Assembly (NCBI GenBank): GCA_017554485.1
Contig: JAFZIG010000092.1
Span: 1-51,563 of the forward strand
DNA from: Acidaminococcaceae bacterium
Lineage (GTDB): Bacteria > Bacillota > Negativicutes > Acidaminococcales > Acidaminococcaceae
Direction: 5' to 3'
Length of the DNA: 51,563 bases
The position numbers and the translations under genes are program-made. The notes below the pieces were generated by a model. That model was not told the origin of the DNA. It made no database searches and saw nothing but the letters and a program-made list of their open reading frames with translations. Below, piece after piece: positions 43,516 to 51,563 of the stretch (positions within the stretch are counted from its first letter, which is position 1; every line of letters starts with the position of its first letter).

Positions 43516-44613
43516 TTGCGTAGACAAATTCTTGCGTTCCTGGTTTTGGCCATCTGCCTCTTGACAGCCTGTACGGCTTCCGCGGCAGCTCTGGTCACCG
43601 ATGTAAACTGGGGCGTGGATAAGTTTAACGTGCTCCGCATGGTAGTGGACCTGACGGAACATACCCGTTACGATGTTTCTGTCACCAATGAAAAAGAACT
43701 GCAGATCAAAGTCACCGGTGGACTGGACCCCAAGGTGATCCGCAAAGGGACCATCAAAAGCGATCTGGCGAAAAGCTTCACGGTAGACCGTGATCAGAGC
43801 AGCGTGACCGTCCGTGTGCCTTTGACCAAAAAGATCGAGCGCTCGGACGTGAAGAGTTTTATCCTGAAAAAGGATACTTCCACGGGCAGGCCGCCCCGCA
43901 TCGTAGTGGATGTTTCCGCCAACAAGGTGAAGAACGCTTCCATGAAATATGGGGCTACTTCGGTACGCCGTCCTGTGATCCGGCCGTCTCAGGGGCCTTC
44001 CACCCCGGTAGGCAACCGGGTCAACTTTGCTACTACGGGGGGCCTGAAGGGCAAGCGCATCACCATCGATCCCGGTCACGGAGGCTCCGATCCCGGCGCC
44101 ATCGGTCCGAGAGGCAACAAGGAAAAAACTTCTACCTTACTGATTGCCAATTATCTGAAAACCTATCTGACATCGGCCGGCGCGCTGGTGTCCATGACCC
44201 GTACGACGGATGTAGATGTATATGGGAAGTTTGCTTCGGCCAAAAACGAACTGCAGGCCCGGGTGGATGTAAGTACCCGCAACCGGGCAGATGCCTTTGT
44301 CAGCATCCATCACAATGCCAATAACAACCGCAGCATCGGCGGTATTGCTACGTATTATTTCCCGAAATCCGGTTACGATTACAAGTTGGGCAATGCCATC
44401 CAGAGAAAAATGGCATCAGCTTCCAAGCTCCGGAATATGGGAACCCAGCAGGCTAATTTCTATGTAATCAAACGCTCCTATATGCCGGCGGTGCTGCTGG
44501 AGGTAGGCTTCCTCAGCAACGCCCGGGAAGAACAGCTGATCAGCAGCGCATGGTTCCAGAAGACCATAGCCAAAGCTGTGTTTGACGGTTTGAAAGAGTA
44601 TTTCGGCGGGTAA
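43516..44613 (+). CDS. N-acetylmuramoyl-L-alanine amidase with AMIN domain
   Basis: 365 residues from TTG 43516; AAAGGAGGT lies 7 bases upstream, while the TTG at 43495 precedes that site. Signal peptide (RRQILAFLVLAICLLTACTASAA), AMIN domain (about 25-145, targets the enzyme to the septum or wall), then amidase_3. Zinc and catalytic residues are in IDPGHGGSDPGA, NKEKTST, SIHHNAN and LLEVGFLSN. It cleaves the glycan-stem amide bond outside the membrane. TAC in TACTAS could also act as a lipobox. Confidence 0.93.
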   Translation: MRRQILAFLVLAICLLTACTASAAALVTDVNWGVDKFNVLRMVVDLTEHTRYDVSVTNEKELQIKVTGGLDPKVIRKGTIKSDLAKSFTVDRDQSSVTVRVPLTKKIERSDVKSFILKKDTSTGRPPRIVVDVSANKVKNASMKYGATSVRRPVIRPSQGPSTPVGNRVNFATTGGLKGKRITIDPGHGGSDPGAIGPRGNKEKTSTLLIANYLKTYLTSAGALVSMTRTTDVDVYGKFASAKNELQARVDVSTRNRADAFVSIHHNANNNRSIGGIATYYFPKSGYDYKLGNAIQRKMASASKLRNMGTQQANFYVIKRSYMPAVLLEVGFLSNAREEQLISSAWFQKTIAKAVFDGLKEYFGG

Positions 44614-44632
44614 GGACAGGAGGCGCGTAACC

Positions 44633-45250
44633 ATGTTGAAAAAAATATGCATGCTGCTGATGCTTGTCCTGTTGCTGACCCTGGCGGGTTGTGAGCCTAC
44701 GGAAAAACGTACCGGGAATACGGGCGATGTAAAAGATGTGACCGGGCAGAAGGATCCCGTTACCACCGTTGTGAAGGATCCCAATCCCCTGACCAAGGAG
44801 TTTGTGGTATACCGCGTGCAGAAAAACGGGGAAGAGATCCTGATTCCGGAGAAGGTGCGGTATGCTGCCGGTAAAAAATCAAGGGAAGAAGCGGCGTTGG
44901 ATGCACTGATCCACACGGACCCGGTTTCCAAACAGCTGACCAACCTGTTCCCGCCGGGTACTGCTGTGCTCAGCGTGAAGGTGAGCGGGGATACGGCTAC
45001 GGTGGATTTCAATCAGAATTTTGCATCCCGGGGGCAGGGTTCCTATACCGAGCGGATGATGGTGAACGCGGTGGTCTGCACCCTCACTGAGTTCCCGGAG
45101 ATCAAAAAAGTGAAGTTCCTGGTGGAAGGCAAGGAAATCGATACCATCAGCGGGCATATGGACCTGCTGGATCCCCTGACGCGGAATCCGGATGTGCTGA
45201 AGAAACCGGATAAGGATAAGAAAAAGGACAACGCCAAAAAAGAGAAATGA
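44633..45250 (+). CDS. GerMN-domain lipoprotein
   Basis: A 205-residue protein with a lipoprotein signal (MLLMLVLLLTLAGC, lipobox LAGC). The GerMN domain spans about 60-180 (EEAALDALIHTDP, DTATVDFNQNF, EFPEIKKVKFLVEGKEI). The C-terminal tail is Lys/Asp-rich. GerM-type proteins link to wall biogenesis and are often beside amidases, as here (19 bases after the amidase gene). It is followed by a hairpin. A sporulation role is not implied. Confidence 0.9.
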   Translation: MLKKICMLLMLVLLLTLAGCEPTEKRTGNTGDVKDVTGQKDPVTTVVKDPNPLTKEFVVYRVQKNGEEILIPEKVRYAAGKKSREEAALDALIHTDPVSKQLTNLFPPGTAVLSVKVSGDTATVDFNQNFASRGQGSYTERMMVNAVVCTLTEFPEIKKVKFLVEGKEIDTISGHMDLLDPLTRNPDVLKKPDKDKKKDNAKKEK

Positions 45251-45258
45251 TCATTTGC

Positions 45259-45284
45259 TCAGCGCAGTATTCCTGCTGCGCTGA
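45259..45284 (+). terminator. Hairpin after the GerMN gene
   Basis: TCAGCGCAG / CTGCGCTGA, perfect 9-bp arms, followed by AAAATTTTG. The T-run is short, so it may be a weak terminator or partial barrier before tsaE. Confidence 0.6.
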
Positions 45285-45366
45285 AAATTTTGTAAGGAAA
45301 GTTTTGAAAGCAAAATATTTGTAAGAAAGAGAATATTAGTAAAAAGGAAAAGGAGAAAAAATTTTT

Positions 45367-45966
45367 ATGGATACCCACTCGCGTAAGAAAAGACATCAGA
45401 CTGAGAATAATGCGGACGCTGCCGGGCCTGTGCCCGAACCCCGGCCGGAACTGACCGGCATTACATGGCAAAACGAATCGGGCGGTTCAGGCAAGTGTTT
45501 CTTTCTGGCAGATGAAAAAGCTACGGAAAATTTTGGCAGGCTGTTGGGAACGCTGGCTGCTGACGGAGATGTCTACTGTCTCAGCGGCGACCTGGGCGCC
45601 GGCAAGACGTTGATGAGCAAGGGCGTATGCAAAGCAGTGGGCGTGGAGGAAGAGGATGTTGTGAGTCCCACCTTTGCCCTGATGAACATCTATAACGGAA
45701 AGGTTATGGAGGTGCGCCACTTTGACCTGTACCGGCTGGACTCCCCGGAGGAACTGGCGGATATCGGCTTTTATGAGTATGTGGGCGGCGAAGGGGTTTC
45801 TTTAATTGAGTGGGGGGATCTGTTCCAGTCGGAACTGCCCCCGGAATATCTGCAGGTAAATCTGACGATCGTGCCGGAGGGGCGTATGGTGGAACTGATT
45901 CCTTTCGGTCTCCGGTACGAAGCGGTAAGCAAGGAAGTGTTGCGGCATGTTAACGCTGGCGCTTGA
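45367..45966 (+). CDS. tsaE: tRNA t6A synthesis ATPase TsaE
   Basis: A 199-residue protein. The ATPase core from about 45 has the P-loop SGDLGAGKTLMSKG, SPTFALMNIY and HFDLYRLDSPEEL, then SLIEWGD. It partners TsaB and TsaD in making N6-threonylcarbamoyladenosine at A37 of ANN-decoding tRNAs. The first 40 residues (basic, then Pro-rich) are an extension not usual in TsaE; the true start could be later, but no other ATG with a ribosome site is obvious. It overlaps tsaB by 20 bases. Confidence 0.95.
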   Translation: MDTHSRKKRHQTENNADAAGPVPEPRPELTGITWQNESGGSGKCFFLADEKATENFGRLLGTLAADGDVYCLSGDLGAGKTLMSKGVCKAVGVEEEDVVSPTFALMNIYNGKVMEVRHFDLYRLDSPEELADIGFYEYVGGEGVSLIEWGDLFQSELPPEYLQVNLTIVPEGRMVELIPFGLRYEAVSKEVLRHVNAGA

Positions 45967-46639
45967 TACGGCGACGGGCGTATGTACGGTAGGACTGGTA
46001 CGTGACGGGCACGTGCTGGCGGAATATGATATTTCCGTCGGGTTGACCCATTCAGAGGGGCTGATGCCCCAGGTGGACCAGATGTTTGCCCGTACCGGCA
46101 TTAAAAAAGAAGAGATAGACCGGATCGCGGTCAGCATCGGGCCGGGCTCTTTTACGGGGCTGCGCATCGGGCTGGCGGCGGCGGAAGCCATGGCCTATGC
46201 CTGGCAGTGCGGCATCTGCGGTGTCAATACCCTGGAAGCACTGGCCTGGAATATTCCGGTGGAGGGCATTGTGCTGGCTCCGGTGCTGGACGCCCAGAAA
46301 GGCAATTACTATACTGCTTTTTATGAATGGGTCGGCGGAGAACTGAAGGAACGGCAGCCGGTGGAGATGGCTGACGCAGATATGTTGCTTGACCAATTGC
46401 GGGTTTTTGGGAAACCGGTGCTGCTGTTGGGAGAGTGCAAAAGGCTGATGCAAATTCCGTTGCCGGAGGGTATCAGCGTTGTACCGGAACAGGTGCGGCT
46501 GCCTAAAGCTTCTTCCGTGGCGCTGGCGTCAGAAGGGATGAAAGCGCTGACAGGAGAAGGCGTCTTTTCCCTGCGGCCCTATTACATCCGTAAATCCGAA
46601 GCAGAAGAGCTGTGGGAGAAGAGACATCCCCAGGGATAA
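45947..46639 (+). CDS. tsaB: tRNA t6A synthesis protein TsaB
   Basis: A 230-residue ASKHA-fold protein. LALDTATGVCTVGLV is the degenerate phosphate loop and SIGPGSFTGLRIGLAAAEA the family signature. It dimerises with TsaD as a non-catalytic scaffold. It begins inside tsaE (translational coupling). Length is normal. Confidence 0.96.
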   Translation: MLTLALDTATGVCTVGLVRDGHVLAEYDISVGLTHSEGLMPQVDQMFARTGIKKEEIDRIAVSIGPGSFTGLRIGLAAAEAMAYAWQCGICGVNTLEALAWNIPVEGIVLAPVLDAQKGNYYTAFYEWVGGELKERQPVEMADADMLLDQLRVFGKPVLLLGECKRLMQIPLPEGISVVPEQVRLPKASSVALASEGMKALTGEGVFSLRPYYIRKSEAEELWEKRHPQG

Positions 46640-46733
46640 TGTAATTCGGAAGAGCATTGCATTTTTTACAGTGCAGCATGTTCTGTAAAATAATAATTAT
46701 AGATGAAAAAGTTCGTTATAGTTTTTTTGATAC

Positions 46734-47216
46734 ATGGATAGCATGAGTGACAAAGAAAGAATAGTACCGTCTGTATTCCGCATATGTGAAGAGAAGGATC
46801 TGCCGGCTGTCATGGAACTGGACCGGGAAGCCTTCTTTGATCCCTGGAGTCTGGAGACATGGCAACGGGAGCTGCAGAACCCTATCGCGGTTTGGATCGT
46901 GGAAGAAGTTGAAAGGGATATTGTCGGTTATGCCGGCATCTGGAATGTGGCAGGAGAAGCCCAGGTCATGCGGGTGGCAGTGCGAAAAGCATTGCGCAAT
47001 CAGGGTCTGGGTCTGTTGCTGACACAGGAACTGGTACAAAAAGCCCGGGAGGCCGGCGCGGAGGCTGTGACTCTGGAGGTACGGGAAACGAACGCTGCGG
47101 CACGGAAGGTGTATGAACATTGCGGGTTTGTGTCCGGCGGTGTGCGCCCCCATTATTATGAAGATACAGGCGAAGGTGCAGTGATTATGTGGCTGTACCC
47201 TGCGAAAGAGAAATAA
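46734..47216 (+). CDS. rimI: [Ribosomal protein S18]-alanine N-acetyltransferase RimI
   Basis: A 160-residue GNAT. Acetyl-CoA binding lies in VAVRKALRNQGLGLLL, and the C-terminal LEVRETNAAARKVYEHCGF is characteristic. It acetylates the N-terminus of S18 and is classically found between tsaB and tsaD. The start may be 46734 or the ATG at 46743; neither has a strong ribosome site. Confidence 0.93.
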   Translation: MDSMSDKERIVPSVFRICEEKDLPAVMELDREAFFDPWSLETWQRELQNPIAVWIVEEVERDIVGYAGIWNVAGEAQVMRVAVRKALRNQGLGLLLTQELVQKAREAGAEAVTLEVRETNAAARKVYEHCGFVSGGVRPHYYEDTGEGAVIMWLYPAKEK

Positions 47217-47297
47217 TATTTTTAAAGAAAAAACAATTACAAGAATTTTAATTGCGTTTATGATTTTTAGAATTACAAAACGTTTTCAGGAATAATC

Positions 47298-48314
47298 ATG
47301 CAGCAAAAAGATATTTTTATTTTAGGAATTGAAACCAGCTGTGACGAAACGGCTGCTTCCGTAGTAAAAAACGGACGGGATGTGCTGAGCAACATCATCT
47401 CCTCTCAGATTTCCATTCACCGGAAATACGGGGGCGTGGTGCCGGAGATCGCTTCCCGCAAACATATTGAACACATCATGCCGGTCATTGATGAGGCCCT
47501 GGCGGAAGCCAAGGTGCCCCTGGAACAGATCGATGCCGTGGCGGTGACTTACGGTCCCGGACTGGTGGGGGCATTGCTGGTAGGATTATCTGCGGCAAAA
47601 GCTTTGGCCTGGGCTACGGGAAAACCGCTGCTGGGCGTCAATCATCTGGAAGGTCATGTGTTTGCCAACTTCATAAATGATAAAAATCTGGAGCCGCCCT
47701 TCCTGGCGCTGGTAGTGTCCGGGGGGCACACCACATTGTTAAAAGTGACGGGCTACAACAGTTTTGAGATGCTGGGACAGACCCGGGACGACGCGGCAGG
47801 GGAGGCTTTTGACAAAGTCGCTAGGGTCATGGGGCTGCCGTATCCCGGCGGCCCAGAGATTGAAAAGCAGGCCTTGGAAGGCAATCCTCAGGCCATCGAT
47901 TTTCCCCGGGCCATGCTGGACGATCCCTTCCAGTTCAGTTTCAGCGGTATGAAGTCTGCGGTCATCAATTATCTGCATAATGAGGAGCAGGCACGGCGTC
48001 CCGTGAACAGAGCCGATGTGGCGGCTTCGTTTCAGGAAGCGGTGACGGATGTGCTGGTGCAGAAAAGTGTGCTGGCCATCAAGGCAACAGGCTTGAAGGA
48101 AATCGTGTTAGCCGGGGGCGTCTCTGCCAACAAAACGCTGCAGCATAAACTGGCAGAGGCTGCGAAAAAGGCTGGCGCGCGGCTGGTGCATCCGACCAAA
48201 ATTTTGTGCACCGACAATGCGGTGATGATTGCCTGCCGGGGGTATTATATGTATCAGGCGGGGGTCATCAGTCCCTGGGATCTGAACGCGGTGCCGGCGC
48301 TGAAGCTGGGGTAA
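47298..48314 (+). CDS. tsaD: tRNA N6-adenosine threonylcarbamoyltransferase TsaD
   Basis: A 338-residue protein. [13 protein letters not shown] is the N-terminal phosphate motif, [11 protein letters not shown] gives the metal-binding HxxxH, and [11 protein letters not shown] and GGVSANKTL complete the ASKHA site. It transfers threonylcarbamoyl from TC-AMP to tRNA A37. All motifs intact. AGGAA precedes the ATG. A terminator lies at 48447-48488. Confidence 0.97.
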   Translation: MQQKDIFILGIETSCDETAASVVKNGRDVLSNIISSQISIHRKYGGVVPEIASRKHIEHIMPVIDEALAEAKVPLEQIDAVAVTYGPGLVGALLVGLSAAKALAWATGKPLLGVNHLEGHVFANFINDKNLEPPFLALVVSGGHTTLLKVTGYNSFEMLGQTRDDAAGEAFDKVARVMGLPYPGGPEIEKQALEGNPQAIDFPRAMLDDPFQFSFSGMKSAVINYLHNEEQARRPVNRADVAASFQEAVTDVLVQKSVLAIKATGLKEIVLAGGVSANKTLQHKLAEAAKKAGARLVHPTKILCTDNAVMIACRGYYMYQAGVISPWDLNAVPALKLG

Positions 48315-48400
48315 AATGTTTTTGTTTTGCAGAAAGAGGATTTCATAAAGCAGGTAGTGGTTACGGCTAAAAACCAAAAAACTTTTTCGTAGAATAAGAT

Positions 48401-48433
48401 AAAGTCAAAAAGTCAAAAATCAAAAAGTTAAAA
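48401..48433. repeat. AAGTCAAA direct repeats upstream of groESL
   Basis: Four 8-base units decaying to the right (AAGTCAAA, AAGTCAAA, AATCAAAA, AGTTAAAA). The first 17 bases are the exact reverse complement of 14180-14196 upstream of the orphan CIRCE. The period (8) differs from that of CtsR sites (10). Confidence 0.55.
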
Positions 48434-48446
48434 TTTACGATTTTTT

Positions 48447-48488
48447 AAAAATCACAGGTAAAAATGCAAAAAACGCCTGTGATTTTTT
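48447..48488 (+). terminator. Terminator of the tsa operon
   Basis: AAAAATCACAGG / CCTGTGATTTTTT with a 17-base A-rich loop and a T6 tail, about 135 bases after the tsaD stop. Near-symmetric A/T flanks would allow bidirectional use. Confidence 0.85.
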
Positions 48489-48580
48489 CGTTTTCATCTG
48501 TGTTTTTGCGAATTTCACTCCCGATTTTCGTAAAAACTATGAAAAAAATGTAAAATCCGCAAAGTTTGTCATTTTGACTA

Positions 48581-48647
48581 TTGCATTTTTTTTAGATATG
48601 ATTATAATGATAATTGAGCCTTGACACTCAGATATTTTGAGTGCTGA
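48581..48647 (+). promoter_or_regulatory. groESL promoter with CIRCE operator
   Basis: TTGCAT (48581-48586), 16 bases, TATAAT (48603-48608), then CIRCE TTGACACTC-N9-GAGTGCTGA (48621-48647), 15 of 18 consensus bases. HrcA bound here would block the start site and release on heat shock. A leader of about 130 bases follows before groES. Confidence 0.88.
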
Positions 48648-48781
48648 TGACTCACAAAATATGTTTTTAATTTTGGCAGGCGGCTAACCAGAAATGATAA
48701 CTTCCTGCTGTAACTCTCACAAAGATTTGGAGCCGCGAATAATACAGATGCGGCTCCGCAAACAAGAAAGGGGACATAGTA

Positions 48782-49084
48782 ATGTTAAGACCATTAGGCG
48801 CAAATGTAGTAGTAAAAGCTGACGCAGTGGAAGAAAAGACCAAGAGCGGCATTTTCATTCCGGATACGGCTTCCAAGGAAAAACCCATGCAGGGCACGGT
48901 GCTGGCAGTAGGTAACGGTGCCATCGTTGACGGCAAACGCATTCCTATTGATGTAAAAGTAGGAGACTCTGTTGTGTTCGCAAAATACTGCGGCACCCAG
49001 ATCAAATTAAATGGCGAAGAACTGCTGATCCTGGCAGAGCGCGACATCCTGGCCGTTGTGGAACCGGACAAAAAGAAAAAATAA
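48782..49084 (+). CDS. groES: Co-chaperonin GroES
   Basis: A 100-residue protein. MLRPLGANVVVK, KSGIFIPDTA (mobile loop region), GTVLAVGNG and the closing LAVVEPDKKKK are typical. Heptameric lid of GroEL. GGGGAC ribosome site. It is 95 bases ahead of groEL in the CIRCE-controlled operon. Confidence 0.97.
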   Translation: MLRPLGANVVVKADAVEEKTKSGIFIPDTASKEKPMQGTVLAVGNGAIVDGKRIPIDVKVGDSVVFAKYCGTQIKLNGEELLILAERDILAVVEPDKKKK

Positions 49085-49143
49085 TTCTTTGTAAACAAGC
49101 GTGCAAGCTTTTTGCACAGAAAATGCAAAAAGTTTAGCAATGA

Positions 49144-50802
<1,659 letters not shown>

Positions 50803-50867
50803 TCCGTTCCTGAGGAATCTGTTTTTCCACATAAGGATGAATTACAAAATTCAATAAAAAAATAAAA

Positions 50868-50904
50868 GACAGGCTGCAAAGAGTTTGCAGTCTGTCATTT
50901 TTTG
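50868..50904 (+). terminator. groESL terminator
   Basis: GACAGGCTGCAAA / TTTGCAGTCTGTC with one mismatch, followed by ATTTTTTTG, about 65 bases after groEL. Confidence 0.9.
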
Positions 50905-50963
50905 TTGTGAGTTTGCAGTTGTATGGACAATTATTAAAACTATGGTCAGGCAGCAGTTACAAA

Positions 50964-51563
50964 TCAGAAATCATTCTCCTGCTTGTCAAAGTAAGCGCAT
51001 AAGCGGGAGCGGTTTTTAACATTATATTTTTGGTACAGCTTGGCCAGAGCTTTCTTTATGGTAATTTCTGCAAGGCCAAACTCTGCGGCAATATCCCGAA
51101 TCTGTATTCCGTTGCGGAGCATGCGCACCAGCTTCTTCTCCCGGTCGGTGAGGCCGTTGTATAAATGGGAGTTACGGTGGGTCTTGTTTGCCTGCCGGAT
51201 TGCCAGCATTTCCTCCGGAGGAACCCAGTCGGTAGTGATGGCAGTATGGAGATAGACCAGCTCCCATTCACAATCATCCGGCTTGATATCCTTGCGCCGG
51301 CGGAAAATAAACGTTGCATGCAGGCCTTCGTTTCTTGTTATTTCCCTGTCTTTCACATCTAAATTGCAGACTGCCTCGCACATCCAGTGTTCACTGCCAA
51401 GACGTTTCGTCAGATATTTTTCGTCGGTGACGACGCTGGGACGGAGATTGCCGGACGATTTGGTAAGGAAATACTGAAATTTCTTTTTCCCTTCTGCCTG
51501 CATGTTTCTGCCGGCACCCAGATAATATACATCCGGCGCCATCAGCGAAAACAGATAGTCTAA
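50964..51563 (-). CDS. LuxR-type HTH regulator (N-terminus beyond the window)
   Basis: The minus strand is open to the window edge; the ATG at 51542 has no ribosome site and the preceding codons (LDYLFSL) look coding, so I treat it as partial at its 5' end. The C-terminal 65 residues form a GerE/LuxR HTH (LTDREKKLVRMLRNG, IRDIAAEFGLAEITIKKAL, LYQKYNVKNRSRL). The upstream 120 residues could be a PAS-like sensor (WMCEAVCNLDVKDREITR). No partner gene is visible. It converges on groEL. Confidence 0.8.
   Translation of the reverse strand, partial: LDYLFSLMAPDVYYLGAGRNMQAEGKKKFQYFLTKSSGNLRPSVVTDEKYLTKRLGSEHWMCEAVCNLDVKDREITRNEGLHATFIFRRRKDIKPDDCEWELVYLHTAITTDWVPPEEMLAIRQANKTHRNSHLYNGLTDREKKLVRMLRNGIQIRDIAAEFGLAEITIKKALAKLYQKYNVKNRSRLCAYFDKQENDF

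Noticed and set aside
48401..48433. A CtsR operator upstream of groESL
   Set aside because: The GTCAAA units recur at 8 bases, whereas CtsR sites need a 10-base period and GGTCAAA; kept only as a repeat.

Overview
The window looks like a chromosomal segment of a Negativicutes bacterium (diderm Firmicutes), perhaps Acidaminococcaceae. That rests on the order acpS-nnr-amidase-GerMN-tsaE-tsaB-rimI-tsaD-groES-groEL, on Firmicutes-type CIRCE/HrcA control of groESL, and on protein similarity recalled from memory. Genus is not resolved.

Region 1 (1-11 kb) is an accessory zone under decay. It holds the 5' end of an IS30 transposase, two paralogous large proteins with Flp/type IV pilin N-termini, a DUF234 ATPase with two separate fragments of the same ATPase family, two damaged Fic genes, a DUF4143 ATPase, a phage/plasmid-type P-loop protein with an apparent ATT start, and a tandem-HTH repressor facing a small gene and hicAB. 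Five copies of one palindrome family and several perfect inverted repeats mark the promoters and ends of these genes. The 4.3-5.0 kb stretch is a shuffled wreck of the 7-11 kb module.

Region 2 (11-18.3 kb) is housekeeping: rubrerythrin, a VTT/TVP38 membrane protein, a CYTH-CHAD protein, a DUF155/RMD1-like membrane protein and clpB. The convergent gap at 14.15-14.49 kb has a near-perfect CIRCE operator, a sigma-A promoter, a minus-strand terminator and a long-range-paired structured element, but no gene.

Region 3 (18.3-37.7 kb) is a visibly AT-rich island. Its left edge is a dead phage switch: a repressor with an amber codon and a frameshifted Cro-like gene on either side of an operator/promoter. 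Its body codes for envelope proteins: a TcaA-like zinc-ribbon membrane protein, a secreted C-type-lectin-fold protein, an SPFH protein with zinc ribbons, a zinc-ribbon/TPR protein, two small membrane proteins, and three paralogues sharing a J-like N-terminal domain that carry zinc ribbons, SH3, TPM or discoidin-like domains. These are followed by two L,D-transpeptidases, a VanX-type D-Ala-D-Ala dipeptidase and three secreted unknowns. I read this as an envelope-stress module related in parts to the B. subtilis ydjFGHI/phage-shock neighbourhood, but without PspA.

Region 4 (37.7-40.4 kb) is an IS21-family element (istA, istB) that has cut into a minus-strand gene. That gene's promoter and operator remain beyond the far end of the element.

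Region 5 (40.6-51.6 kb) is conserved chromosome: a coiled-coil protein, acpS, nnr, an AMIN/amidase_3 hydrolase, a GerMN lipoprotein, the t6A genes tsaE/tsaB/tsaD with rimI, then CIRCE-controlled groES-groEL, and a LuxR-type regulator running off the end of the window.
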